Origin: Burkholderiaceae bacterium
Lineage (GTDB): Bacteria; Pseudomonadota; Gammaproteobacteria; Burkholderiales; Burkholderiaceae_C
Assembly: GCA_017992055.1 (NCBI GenBank)
Contig: JAGOPK010000014.1
Span: forward strand, 1-64,000
DNA: 64,000 bases
Reading direction: 5' to 3'
The notes beneath the pieces were generated by a model. That model was given only the letters and a program-made list of their open reading frames with translations, had not been told where the DNA came from and did not search any database. Shown piece after piece: positions 39,964 to 48,762 of the stretch. Numbering within the stretch: position 1 is the stretch's first letter; each line of letters begins with the position of its first letter. Both the position numbers and the translations under genes were made by a program.

Positions 39964-40488
39964 ATGTCCAACAAGTCGCTGCAATCGCTGTTCGCCCAGA
40001 AGTCCTGGGCCAACAACGAGCTGTTCAATGCGCTGGCCGCCATCGACGCGGCCCAGCACCCGGCGGCCGTGCACACGGCCATGCGCACGCTCAACCACAT
40101 CCACGTGGTGGACCGCATCTTCCGCGCGCACCTGATCGGCGAGCCGCATGGCTACACGGCCACCAATACCGAGGCCACGCCCGAGCTGGGCGAGCTGCAG
40201 TTTGCGGCGGCCGAAACCGATGCCTGGTTCGAGGCCTATGTCGCCGGGGTGGGCCAGGCCGAGCTGGACCAGGTCATCGCCTTCGGCTTCACCGATGGTG
40301 ATGCCGGCGCCATGAGCCGCGAGGAGATGCTGCTGCACGTCATCACGCATGGCGCCTACCACCGCGGCAATGTGGGCCAGGTGATGAAGTCGCTGTCCAT
40401 CGCGCCGCCGCGCGACCTGCTGACCAAGTTTCTGCACCTGCGCGAGCCCGCGCGCCGCCAGGAGGGCTTTGCCCAGGCGCAGGGGTGA
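39964..40488 (+). CDS. DinB family protein
   Basis: This 174-residue four-helix-bundle protein of the DinB/DUF664 type has the metal-site histidines in TLNHIHVVDRIF (near 47) and THGAYHRGNVGQVM (near 130). Relatives are thiol-dependent metal proteins (bacillithiol/mycothiol transferase fold), though many are uncharacterised. It starts at ATG 39964, 41 bp after the DUF4256 gene. A methyltransferase gene begins 11 bp after its stop, so the three are likely cotranscribed. Confidence 0.85.
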   Translation: MSNKSLQSLFAQKSWANNELFNALAAIDAAQHPAAVHTAMRTLNHIHVVDRIFRAHLIGEPHGYTATNTEATPELGELQFAAAETDAWFEAYVAGVGQAELDQVIAFGFTDGDAGAMSREEMLLHVITHGAYHRGNVGQVMKSLSIAPPRDLLTKFLHLREPARRQEGFAQAQG

Positions 40489-40498
40489 AACCGTAGCC

Positions 40499-41077
40499 AT
40501 GCTCCACGACCCTTGGCTTGACCGCTGGCTTGACTTGCTGCGCACCAGTGCTGGCGCATCGCCGGTGCTGGAGATCGGCTGCGGCAGCGGCGCCGACACG
40601 GCCACGCTGGTGGCGGCCGGCCTGTCGGTGCTGGCCTTCGATCTGTCGGCCGCCGCGGTGGCCGAGGCCCAGCGCAGCGTGCCGCAGGCCCGGGTGCTGT
40701 GCCAGGATGTCCGCGATCCTTTTCCGCTGGGCGATGGCGAGGCCGGCGCGGTGCTGGCCAGCCTGAGCCTGCACTACTTTCCCTGGGACCAGACGCTGGA
40801 CATCGTGCAGCGCATCCGGCGCACGCTGGCGCCGGGCGGGCTGCTGCTGTGCCGGCTCAACTCCACCGAAGACACGCACTTCGGCGCCACCGGCCATCCC
40901 GCCATCGAGCCGCACTACCATCTGGTCGATGGCCAGCCCAAACGCTTTTTCGACGCGGCCAGTGTCGACCGCCTGTTCGACAGCGGCTGGATCCTGCTGT
41001 CCAAGCAACACCACACCACCCGCAAGTATGTGCAGACCAAGTCGCTGTGGGAGGTGGTGGCGCGCCGTGACGGCTGA
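40499..41077 (+). CDS. Class I SAM-dependent methyltransferase
   Basis: This 192-residue protein has the SAM-binding motif VLEIGCGSGADTATL (about 23-37), the acidic VLAFDLSAAAV, the CQDVRDPFPLGDGEA segment and LHYFPW. RRTLAPGGLLLCRLNS matches motif post-I/III of the methyltransferase-11/25 group. The substrate is unknown. ATG at 40499 starts just before the domain. Its last codons overlap the next gene's GTG start by 11 bases. Confidence 0.85.
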   Translation: MLHDPWLDRWLDLLRTSAGASPVLEIGCGSGADTATLVAAGLSVLAFDLSAAAVAEAQRSVPQARVLCQDVRDPFPLGDGEAGAVLASLSLHYFPWDQTLDIVQRIRRTLAPGGLLLCRLNSTEDTHFGATGHPAIEPHYHLVDGQPKRFFDAASVDRLFDSGWILLSKQHHTTRKYVQTKSLWEVVARRDG

Positions 41078-41750
41078 CCGGTGGCCCCCGTGCGCCAGCG
41101 GCATCGCGACCGGTCGGTCGGCGGTGCGTGGCCTGGTGCTGGCCACCGTGCTGGGCGCACTGTGGGCTGGGGCACCACCGCTGCTCGCTCAGTCGGCCGC
41201 GCCGGCAGCCCCCGCCTCCTTCGAAACGACCCGCATCATCACCGTCTGGGCCAGCGTGTTGTTCGACGAAACCGGCGCCTGCCGATCGCTGCGCTTTTCA
41301 GACAAGTCCGATCCGCCGGATGAACTGCTGCAGCGCCTGCGTGCACCGCTGGAACGCATGCGCATCCCGCCGAAGCTGGATGGCGGCCAGCCCGCCACGT
41401 TCGAGACCGGGCTGCGGATCGAAGTCAACATCCTGTCGGATGGCAGCTCGTCGCGCTTCAAGCTCGATTCGCTGACCCTGCAGCCCTTGCCCGTCTCGAC
41501 GGTGGCGCCCGACTACCCTGCCGTGATGGTCGACGGCGGCACAGGCCGGTTCGAGGTCGACGCCACCTGCGTGGTGAGCGAGTCGGGGCGGTGCACGGCC
41601 GTCACGCTGAAGCCCAAGGGCGTGGTGCCCGAGACTTTTCTGCGCGCCATGCGCGCCACCTACGCGCAATGGACCTTCGAGCCGCAAAAGCTCAACGGCC
41701 GGCCGGTGCCCGGTGAGGCCACGATGGGCTTTGCCCTGGTGGTGAACTGA
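41067..41750 (+). CDS. TonB C-terminal-like secreted protein
   Basis: This 227-residue protein has a hydrophobic signal segment (RGLVLATVLGALWAGAPPLLAQ, given partly: VLATVLGALWAG) followed by two beta-rich regions. The second, with VAPDYPAVMVDGGTGRFEVDATC and FEPQKLNGRPVPGEATMGFAL, resembles the TonB C-terminal/energy-transducer family. It has no proline-rich spacer and no N-terminal membrane anchor beyond the signal, so a periplasmic protein is likely. GTG at 41067 lies within the end of the methyltransferase gene. Confidence 0.65.
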   Translation: MTADRWPPCASGIATGRSAVRGLVLATVLGALWAGAPPLLAQSAAPAAPASFETTRIITVWASVLFDETGACRSLRFSDKSDPPDELLQRLRAPLERMRIPPKLDGGQPATFETGLRIEVNILSDGSSSRFKLDSLTLQPLPVSTVAPDYPAVMVDGGTGRFEVDATCVVSESGRCTAVTLKPKGVVPETFLRAMRATYAQWTFEPQKLNGRPVPGEATMGFALVVN

Positions 41751-41805
41751 GCAGCCTTCGCCCTTCCAGCGTCCTTTCGGCGTCCTTTCGGCGCCCACCC
41801 GCCGT

Positions 41806-42834
41806 TCAATCGCTCAGCGCATACAGCAGCCGGCGGTACACCCGGGCATGGCTCAGCAGTTCGAGGTGGTGCACATCGTCGGCCACCCAGCACTGGCTGG
41901 CCGGCAGGCCCAGGCCACGCGCCGCATCGGCATGGCGGCCCAGGGCACTGTCCAGCGGCACCAGGCCGTCGCCCTGCTGGCCGGGCAGCAGGCCGGCCAG
42001 GGCATGGCAGACCACGCCCGCGGGCAGCGGCAGGCGCTGCGGCGCGCGGGCCGGGGCACCGGCCAGCAGCCGGGCCTGGTGCAGATCCGCCATGCCGGCG
42101 CTGCGCCACTTGACCAGGCGCGCCAGCGGCGCCGAGGCCTGGCGCAGCCCCAGCACCCGGCGCAGCCAGGGATAGAGGCGCTGCGCGGGCAGGCCCAGGT
42201 GCGGCGTGCCCAGAAACACCAGCCGCCGCAGCGCGCCGCGCCAGGGCCGGCGCGCCGCCTCGGCCTGGGCGCAGGCGCTGCGCAGCACCAGGCCGCCCAT
42301 GCCATGGCCCACGGCGTCCAGGGTCTGCAGCGGCAGTGGCCAGGCGGCCTGCAGCCGGTCCAGTTGCTCGGCCAGCAGGGCGGCGTTGTGGTGCACGGCC
42401 AGGCCGCTGTTGTAGCGCAGGGTCAGCACGGTGGCATCCAGCGTGCCGGCCAGCAGCGCGCCGTAGTCGTGGCCCTCGCGCTGCCAGCTGTGCTCGTCCA
42501 GGCACAGGTCGTGCACCAGCAGCAGCACGCGACGGCGGGCCTGCTCGCCCAGGGCCGCCGGCACGCCGGCGGGCGGCAGGGGCTGGCCCTGGTGGCGCAG
42601 TTGCAGCGGCGTGGCCAGCGGGTGCTCGGCCTGCTGCAGGTGGTCGCCCAGCAAGCCGTTGAGCACGGCCACCAGGGCGTCGCGCACCGGTCCGGGCTGG
42701 GCGGCCAGGCCATGGGCGCACAGGGCCAGCACCTGGCTCAGTTCGTCGGCGCCGGGCCGCAGCGGCGGCAGCGGGGCGATGTCGGTTGTCCACGGGGCCG
42801 CGCCCAGGGCGGCGGCAAATGGGGCTGGGTGCAT
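41806..42834 (-). CDS. Lipase-like alpha/beta hydrolase with Gly in place of the nucleophile Ser
   Basis: This 342-residue protein has an alpha/beta hydrolase core resembling triacylglycerol-lipase/PGAP1-like proteins: VLLLVHDLCLDEHSW (oxyanion strand), AVGHGMGGLVLRSAC (elbow), LVFLGTPHLGLP, GDGLVPLDSAL and DVHHLELLSH (Asp and His candidates). At the elbow the codon is GGC, Gly178, instead of AGC or TCN for Ser. Unless another Ser serves, it should be catalytically dead. The rest of the gene is intact, so it is not an obvious pseudogene. No signal peptide is seen. Confidence 0.8.
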   Translation of the reverse strand: MHPAPFAAALGAAPWTTDIAPLPPLRPGADELSQVLALCAHGLAAQPGPVRDALVAVLNGLLGDHLQQAEHPLATPLQLRHQGQPLPPAGVPAALGEQARRRVLLLVHDLCLDEHSWQREGHDYGALLAGTLDATVLTLRYNSGLAVHHNAALLAEQLDRLQAAWPLPLQTLDAVGHGMGGLVLRSACAQAEAARRPWRGALRRLVFLGTPHLGLPAQRLYPWLRRVLGLRQASAPLARLVKWRSAGMADLHQARLLAGAPARAPQRLPLPAGVVCHALAGLLPGQQGDGLVPLDSALGRHADAARGLGLPASQCWVADDVHHLELLSHARVYRRLLYALSD

Positions 42835-42991
42835 GGCTCACCTCCGGTCGGTCCAGCGCGGCGCCCGTGCCGGCCGGAGGCAGGCCGCGCGCCACGCCGC
42901 CATTGGTGCGCAGCGCAGCACCACCGGTGCTGCGGCAGATCAAGCCGGCGCCGGGCGGAGGCAGGTGCTCTGCGGGCGGCTCTGCGGTGGC

Positions 42992-43942
42992 TCAAGCCGC
43001 GCCGGGCCGGGCCGCATCGCCCAGCGCGGCGGGAATGGCCTCGCGCAGCGCGGCCACAAAGGCCGTCAGGCGCGACGGCTGGTGGCGCGCATGCGGATAC
43101 AGCAGGTACAGCGGCAGGGCCGCGGGCCGCCACTGCGGCGCCAGGTGCAGCAGCCGACCGGTGGCCAGGTCATCGGCCAGCAGCCAGGTGGATGCGGCGC
43201 AGGCGCCCAGGCCCAGCAGCGCGGCGCTGCGCAGCGCATACAGGCTGTCGGTGCTGATGCGCGGCTGCAGCGGCACCGTGGCCGGCTGGCCGCTGTCCAC
43301 ATGCTGCAGCGCCAGCTCGTGCCGGTAGTAGGTGCGCAAGGCCAGCCAGGGCAGCGCCGCCAGTTCGTCCGGCGCGGTGGGCAGCCGGCCCTGCGGCAGC
43401 AGCGACGGCGCCGCCACCACGATGCGCGGCACCTCGCCCAGGCGCAGAGCCACCACCGACGGGTCGCGTGGCTCGCCCACCTGGATGGCGCAGTCGATGC
43501 CGCTGCCGATGAAGTCGTGCACATCGTCGCGCAGCAGCCATTCGACACGCACGCGTGGATAGCGCTGCAGAAAGTCGGCCAGCGGCCGCACCAGCAACTG
43601 CTGGCCAAAGGCATGCGGCACGACCACGCGCAGGCAGCCCTCGGGCTCGTGGCGGGCGCCGCGCAGCTCGGCCTCCAGCGCCTCCCAGTCGGCCAGCAGG
43701 GCACGGGCCCGGACCAGGCAGCGCTCGCCGTCCACGGTCAGGCGCAGCGCATGGGTGGAGCGCTGCAGCAGGCGCAGGCCCAGCGACTGCTCCAGCGCCT
43801 GCAACCGCCGGCTGACCGTGGGCTGGGTGGCGCCCAGCTGGGCCGCCGCCGCCGACAGGCTGCCGGCCTCGACGATGCGCACAAAGGTCTGCATCAGCTG
43901 CAGCCGGTCGACCGGGACGGGGGTGCTGCGGGATCTGCTCAT
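42992..43942 (-). CDS. LysR-family regulator of the adjacent MFS transporter
   Basis: This 316-residue LysR protein has the HTH in LSAAAAQLGATQPTVSRRLQALE and LRLLQRSTHALRLTVDGERCL. Its effector domain includes LRVVVPHAFGQQLLVRPL, close to the CrgA/PecT-like subgroup. ATG at 43942 gives MSRSRSTPVPVDRLQLMQTF, normal spacing. It diverges from the MFS gene across about 109 bp that includes a perfect palindrome, the standard self- and target-regulation layout. Confidence 0.87.
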   Translation of the reverse strand: MSRSRSTPVPVDRLQLMQTFVRIVEAGSLSAAAAQLGATQPTVSRRLQALEQSLGLRLLQRSTHALRLTVDGERCLVRARALLADWEALEAELRGARHEPEGCLRVVVPHAFGQQLLVRPLADFLQRYPRVRVEWLLRDDVHDFIGSGIDCAIQVGEPRDPSVVALRLGEVPRIVVAAPSLLPQGRLPTAPDELAALPWLALRTYYRHELALQHVDSGQPATVPLQPRISTDSLYALRSAALLGLGACAASTWLLADDLATGRLLHLAPQWRPAALPLYLLYPHARHQPSRLTAFVAALREAIPAALGDAARPGAA

Positions 43943-43989
43943 TCGCCCAGCGTATGACCATTCTGCGATCCTCGCCACTACCAGGCCAT

Positions 43990-44002
43990 GCTGCGACGCA
44001 GC
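43990..44002. promoter_or_regulatory. Palindrome between divergent LysR and MFS genes
   Basis: GCTGCG-A-CGCAGC is a perfect 6-1-6 inverted repeat, 48 bases upstream of the LysR start and 49 bases upstream of the MFS start. Its central place between divergent genes makes it a candidate binding site for the LysR protein. Assignment rests on symmetry and position only. Confidence 0.4.
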
Positions 44003-44051
44003 AAACTAGCATCCAACTGCTGCTTTTGCGCTTGCCACCCTGTCTTCTGTC

Positions 44052-45227
44052 ATGCAAACAACGAATGATGCTCTGCCCGCACCGCTGGTGCTGCTGCTCG
44101 CCGGTGGCGCCGGCCTGGCGGTGGCCTCGCTGTACTACAGCCAGCCGATGCTGGGCGTGCTGGCCAGCGATCTGCAGGCACCGGCCCAGGCGGTGGGCTG
44201 GATTCCCACGCTCACCCAGCTGGGCTATGCGCTGGGCATTGCGCTGCTGGCGCCGCTGGGCGACCGGCACGACCGGCGCCGCATCATCGTGCTCAAGGCC
44301 CTGGGCTTGAGCCTGGCCCTGCTGGCCGCCGCCACCGCGCCCACGCTGGGCGTGCTGCTGGCGGCCAGCCTGGCGATTGGCATGGTGGCCACGCTGGCCC
44401 AGGACATCGTGCCCGCGGCGGCCACGCTGGCGCCCGAGGCCCAGCGCGGCCGGGTGGTGGGCCAGGTGATGACCGGGCTGCTGCTGGGCATTCTGCTGTC
44501 GCGGGTGGTCAGCGGCGGCCTGGCCCAGGCCTGGGGCTGGCGCTCGGTGTTCGTCATCGCCGCGGCCAGCCTGGCGCTGGTGGCGGTGGCGGCCTGGCGC
44601 GGCCTGCCGGCCTTTGCGCCCAGCACCCGCCTGCCCTATGGCGCGCTGCTGGCCTCGCTGCTGCAGCTGTGGCGCCGGCATGCGGCGTTGCGCCGCGCGG
44701 CCCTGGCCCAGGGCCTGCTGTCGGTGGGCTTCAGCGCCTTCTGGTCCACGCTGGCCCTGCTGCTGCACGGCGCGCCCTTCCACCTGGGCAGCGGCGCAGC
44801 CGGCGCCTTTGGCCTGGCCGGCGCCGCCGGTGCCCTGGCCGCACCGCTGGCCGGCCGCCTGGCCGATGGCCGTGGCCCGGCCTGGGTCACACGCGCCGGC
44901 GCCACGCTGGCCCTGGCCTCGTTTGCGGCCATGGGCCTGATGCCTTGGCTGCCGCTGCCGGCCCAGCTGGGCCTGCTGGCGCTGGCGGCCGTGGGTTTTG
45001 ACCTGGGCGTGCAGGCCACCCTGGTGGCCCACCAGACCCTGGTCTACGGCCTGGACCCGGCAGCGCGCAGCCGGCTCAATGCCCTGCTCTTTGTGGGCAT
45101 GTTCAGCGGCATGGCCAGCGGCGCGGCGCTGGGCAGTGCGCTGTTTGCGGCCCTGGGCTGGCCGGGCGTGGTGGGCCTGGCCACGCTGGCCTCGCTGGCC
45201 GCGCTGCAGGTGCTGAGACGGGCCTGA
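44052..45227 (+). CDS. MFS transporter (drug/arabinose efflux type)
   Basis: This 391-residue protein has twelve predicted transmembrane helices. The MFS signature loop GDRHDRRRIIVLKALGLSL lies between helices 2 and 3. YYSQPMLGVLASDL near the start and the Arg-rich central loop fit the AraJ/YnfM-like efflux group. The likely role is export of a small organic molecule; the divergent LysR gene probably senses it. ATG at 44052. Confidence 0.88.
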   Translation: MQTTNDALPAPLVLLLAGGAGLAVASLYYSQPMLGVLASDLQAPAQAVGWIPTLTQLGYALGIALLAPLGDRHDRRRIIVLKALGLSLALLAAATAPTLGVLLAASLAIGMVATLAQDIVPAAATLAPEAQRGRVVGQVMTGLLLGILLSRVVSGGLAQAWGWRSVFVIAAASLALVAVAAWRGLPAFAPSTRLPYGALLASLLQLWRRHAALRRAALAQGLLSVGFSAFWSTLALLLHGAPFHLGSGAAGAFGLAGAAGALAAPLAGRLADGRGPAWVTRAGATLALASFAAMGLMPWLPLPAQLGLLALAAVGFDLGVQATLVAHQTLVYGLDPAARSRLNALLFVGMFSGMASGAALGSALFAALGWPGVVGLATLASLAALQVLRRA

Positions 45228-45245
45228 GGCGTCGCCGAAACGCCC

Positions 45246-47165
45246 TCAGGCCGCGGCCTTGCCGCTGTACATGTCCTCGATCAGCGGCGAGTACTTCTTG
45301 GCGATCAGCGCGCGCTTCAACTTCATGGTCGGCGTCAGCTCCTCGTCCTCGGCGGTCAGGCGCTGCTCGATCAGGCGGAACTGCTTGATCTGCTCGACGC
45401 GGGCGAACTGTTTGTTCACCTTCTCGATCTCCTCGCCGATCAGCGCAATCACCTCGGGCGCGCGGCACAGGCTCTTGAAGTCGCTGAACTGCACGTCGCG
45501 GTCCTGCGCCCACTGGGCCACGTTCTCCTCGTCGATCATCACCAGGCAGCTGAGGTAGGCGCGCTTGTCGCCGATGACCACCGCATCCGTCACATAGGGG
45601 CTGAACTTGAGCTGGTTCTCCCACTCGCTGGGCGTGATGTTCTTGCCGCCGGCGGTGATGATGATGTCCTTCATGCGGTCGGTGATGTAGAACCAGCCTT
45701 CATCGTCGACCCGGCCCACGTCGCCGGTGTGCAGCCAGCCCTCGGCATCGATGGCCTCGGCGGTCTTCTCCGGCAGGTTCAGGTAGCCGCCAAAGCGGTT
45801 GTCGCCACGCAGCAGGATCTCGTTGGTGACCGGCGCGATGCGCATCTCCACGCCCGGCCCGGGGATGCCGATGCTGCCGGGCCGCGTGCTGTCGCGCGGC
45901 GTGACCGTGCCGCCGCCGGCGGTCTCGGTCATGCCCCAGCCTTCGCGCAGCGGGATGCCCAGCGCCAGGAACCAGCGGATCAGCTCGGGCGAGATCGGCG
46001 CGGCGCCGGTCAGGCCCAGGTGCACGCGGTTCAGGCCCAGCATGCGGCGCACATTGTTCAGCACCAGCAGCTGCGCCAGCTTGAGCTGGCCGGCCAGGGC
46101 CGCGCCCACCGGCTGGCCCTGCTCCTTGAGCTTGGCCACCTTCAGGCCCACGCCGATGGCCCAGCCATAGGCCAGCTGCTGGCTCTTGCCGGCTTCCTTC
46201 AGCGCGATCATCACGCTGGAATACATCTTCTCCCACACCCGCGGCACGGCGAAGAACACATGCGGCTGCACCTCGCGCACGTTCTCGAACACGGTCTCGG
46301 GGTTCTCGACGAAGTTGATCACCGAGCGGCGGTAGATGGACACGTATTCACCGATCAGCCGCTCGGCGATGTGGCACAGCGGCAAAAAGGCGATGCGCTC
46401 CTCGGGCGCCGGCAGGCCCTCGAACAGGCCGGGGTTGACGCCCGACAGCACGGCGCACAGATTGCGGTGCAGCATCATCGCGCCCTTGGGCTTGCCGGTG
46501 GTGCCCGAGGTGTAGACCAGCACCGCCAGGTCCTCGGGCTTGCGCGAGGCCAGGCGCTCGTCCAGCAGCCTGGGATGGGCCTTCAGGTACTCGCGGCCAC
46601 GCTCGCGCAGCGCGTCCAGGCTCATCACCTGCGGATCGCTGAAGTGCGTCAGGCCCTCCATGTCGAAGATGATGACGTGGCGCAGCCTGGGCAGCTGCTC
46701 GCGCACCTCCAGCCATTTGTCGAGCTGCTCGTCGTCCTCGACGAACAGGAACACCGAGCCCGAGTCCTCGCACAGATAGTGCACCTGGCCGGCCGAGTCG
46801 GTGGGGTAGATGCCGTTGACCACGCCACCCATGGACAGGCCGGCCAGATCGGTCCACACCCATTCGCGGCAGGTGTTGGCCAGCACCGAGATCACCTCGC
46901 CCGGCTGGTAGCCCAGGCTCACCAGTCCGGCGCCGATCTCGGTGACGATGCCGGCCACCTCGTTCCAGGTATAGGACTTCCAGATGCCCAGGTCCTTCTG
47001 GCGCATCATCACCTGGTCGCCCAGTTCCTTGACGCGCTGCCAGAACATCTTGGGCACGGTGTCGAAGGCCACGGCCTCGGGCGTCCAGTTCGGCCGCTGG
47101 CCGACGACGATGCGGTGGGGGTCTTTGCTGAGGGTGGTTGCGTTCATGGCTGCGGCTCCGCTCAT
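45246..47165 (-). CDS. AMP-dependent acyl-CoA synthetase (long-chain type)
   Basis: This 639-residue ligase of the ANL superfamily has the P-loop-like LVYTSGTTGKPKGAM, GWGMTETAGGG (A5), GWLHTGDVGRVDDEGWFYITDR (quoted partly: WLHTGDVGRVDDEG) and KNITPSEWENQLK with the C-terminal Lys region. Its size and the N-terminal region place it with FadD15/AcsL-like enzymes. It activates a carboxylic acid to its CoA ester with ATP. It ends the livHMGF operon and its ATG overlaps the livF stop (ATGA), tying uptake to activation. Confidence 0.9.
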   Translation of the reverse strand: MSGAAAMNATTLSKDPHRIVVGQRPNWTPEAVAFDTVPKMFWQRVKELGDQVMMRQKDLGIWKSYTWNEVAGIVTEIGAGLVSLGYQPGEVISVLANTCREWVWTDLAGLSMGGVVNGIYPTDSAGQVHYLCEDSGSVFLFVEDDEQLDKWLEVREQLPRLRHVIIFDMEGLTHFSDPQVMSLDALRERGREYLKAHPRLLDERLASRKPEDLAVLVYTSGTTGKPKGAMMLHRNLCAVLSGVNPGLFEGLPAPEERIAFLPLCHIAERLIGEYVSIYRRSVINFVENPETVFENVREVQPHVFFAVPRVWEKMYSSVMIALKEAGKSQQLAYGWAIGVGLKVAKLKEQGQPVGAALAGQLKLAQLLVLNNVRRMLGLNRVHLGLTGAAPISPELIRWFLALGIPLREGWGMTETAGGGTVTPRDSTRPGSIGIPGPGVEMRIAPVTNEILLRGDNRFGGYLNLPEKTAEAIDAEGWLHTGDVGRVDDEGWFYITDRMKDIIITAGGKNITPSEWENQLKFSPYVTDAVVIGDKRAYLSCLVMIDEENVAQWAQDRDVQFSDFKSLCRAPEVIALIGEEIEKVNKQFARVEQIKQFRLIEQRLTAEDEELTPTMKLKRALIAKKYSPLIEDMYSGKAAA

Positions 47166-47965
47166 CGCCAGGTCTTCTTCTTCTTCCAGCGCCGCTCGCC
47201 GCGCACGCCGGCTTCCTTCATGCCCAGGTAGAACTCGCGGATGTCTTCCTTGTCGCGCAGCACATCGCAGCGGTCTTCCATGACGATGCGGCCGTTCTCC
47301 AGCACATAGCCGTAGTCGGCGGCATTCAGCGCCATGTTGGCGTTCTGCTCGACCAGCAGGATGGTCGTGCCACGCTCGCGGTTGATGCGCACCACGATCT
47401 CGAAGATCTCCTTGGTGAGCTTGGGACTCAGGCCCAGGCTGGGCTCGTCCAGCAGCACCAGCTCGGGGTTGCTCATCAGCGCACGGCTGATGGCCAGCAT
47501 CTGCTGCTGGCCGCCCGACAGCAGGCCGGCGTCCTGCTTCTCGCGCTCCTTCAGGATCGGGAAGTAGCGGTAGACCTGCTCGATGTCGCGCGCCACGCCG
47601 TCGCGGTCGCCGCGGGTGAAGGCGCCCATCAGCAGGTTGTCGTGCACGCTGAGCAGCGGAAACACCTCGCGGCCCTCGGGCACATGCACCAGGCCGCGGC
47701 GCACGATGTCGGCGGGGTCCAGGCCGGTGATGTCCTGGCCCTTGAACTGCACCGTGCCGCGCGTGGGGTCGAGCACGCCGGAGATGGTCTTCAGGATGGT
47801 GCTCTTGCCGGCGCCGTTGCTGCCCAGCACGGTGGCGATCTCCCCGCGCCGCACCTTCAGGCTGACGCCGCGGATGGCCTTGATCGGCCCGTAGGCGCTT
47901 TCGACATTGGCCAGCGAGAGCAGGATCTCGTCTGCGGCCACGGCTTGCAGCGGAACGGCGCTCAT
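47162..47965 (-). CDS. livF: LIV-type ABC transporter ATPase LivF
   Basis: This 267-residue ATPase has Walker A GSNGAGKST, signature LLSGGQQQMLA and Walker B LVLLDEPSLGLSPKL, and ends in the LivF-type YVLENGRIVMED. A basic C-terminal tail (RRWKKKKTWR) is unusual. ATG at 47965 overlaps the livG stop. It energises the permease made by the two upstream genes. Substrates of this ABC family include branched-chain amino acids, amides and aromatic or aliphatic acids. Confidence 0.92.
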   Translation of the reverse strand: MSAVPLQAVAADEILLSLANVESAYGPIKAIRGVSLKVRRGEIATVLGSNGAGKSTILKTISGVLDPTRGTVQFKGQDITGLDPADIVRRGLVHVPEGREVFPLLSVHDNLLMGAFTRGDRDGVARDIEQVYRYFPILKEREKQDAGLLSGGQQQMLAISRALMSNPELVLLDEPSLGLSPKLTKEIFEIVVRINRERGTTILLVEQNANMALNAADYGYVLENGRIVMEDRCDVLRDKEDIREFYLGMKEAGVRGERRWKKKKTWR

Positions 47966-48762
47966 GCGGCTTGCCTCCTCAGGCTGGACACGTCGTCCAC
48001 CGTGCCCAGATAGGCCTCGATCACGCCCGGATGGGCCTGCACCTCGGCCGGTGTGCCCAGGGCCAGCACCTCGCCCTGGTTCATCGCCAGCACGCGATCG
48101 CTGACGCGCGACACCAGGCTCATGTCGTGCTCGACCATCAGCACGGTGATGCCCAGCTCGGTCTTGATGTCCTGAATCCACCAGGCCATGTCCTCGGTCT
48201 CCTCGACGTTCAGGCCCGACGAGGGCTCGTCCAGCAGCAGCAGCTTCGGAGCGGTGCACAGCGCCCGCGCCAGCTCCACCACCTTGCGCTTGCCATAGGG
48301 CAGGCCGGCGACGAAGCTGTCGCGGTAGTGCTGCAGGTCCAGCAGGTCGATCACCTGCTCGGCGCGCAGCCGCGCCTCCTGCTCGGCACGCCGCGTGGCC
48401 GGCAGGAACAGCAGATTGCTCCAGAAGCCGGTGCCGCGGTGGATGTGGTGGCCGATCAGCAGGTTCTGCAGCACCGTGGCGTTTTCGAACAGCTCGATGT
48501 TCTGGAAGGTGCGTGCAATGCCCAGCGCCGCGATGTCGTGCGGCGCGCGCTCGTTGAGCGCCTGGCCCTCGAAGCTCAGCGTGCCGGTGGTCGGGTTGTA
48601 GATGCGGCTGATCAGGTTGAAGACGGTGGTCTTGCCCGCGCCATTGGGGCCGATCAGCGTGAACACCTCGCCGCGCCGCACGTCGAAGCTGACCTTGTTG
48701 ACGGCCAGCACGCCGCCGAAGCGCACGCTCAGCTCACGGGCTTCCAACAGGTTGCTGCTCAT
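47962..48762 (-). CDS. livG: LIV-type ABC transporter ATPase LivG
   Basis: This 266-residue ATPase has Walker A GPNGAGKTT, a LivG-type FQNIELFENATVLQNLLIG Q-loop region and Walker B LLLLDEPSSGLNVEE. The signature reads LPYGKRKVVELARAL rather than the usual LSYGQQ form. ATG 48762 shares one base with the livM stop (TGATG); a GTG one codon upstream is also open. It pairs with LivF. Confidence 0.92.
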   Translation of the reverse strand: MSSNLLEARELSVRFGGVLAVNKVSFDVRRGEVFTLIGPNGAGKTTVFNLISRIYNPTTGTLSFEGQALNERAPHDIAALGIARTFQNIELFENATVLQNLLIGHHIHRGTGFWSNLLFLPATRRAEQEARLRAEQVIDLLDLQHYRDSFVAGLPYGKRKVVELARALCTAPKLLLLDEPSSGLNVEETEDMAWWIQDIKTELGITVLMVEHDMSLVSRVSDRVLAMNQGEVLALGTPAEVQAHPGVIEAYLGTVDDVSSLRRQAA

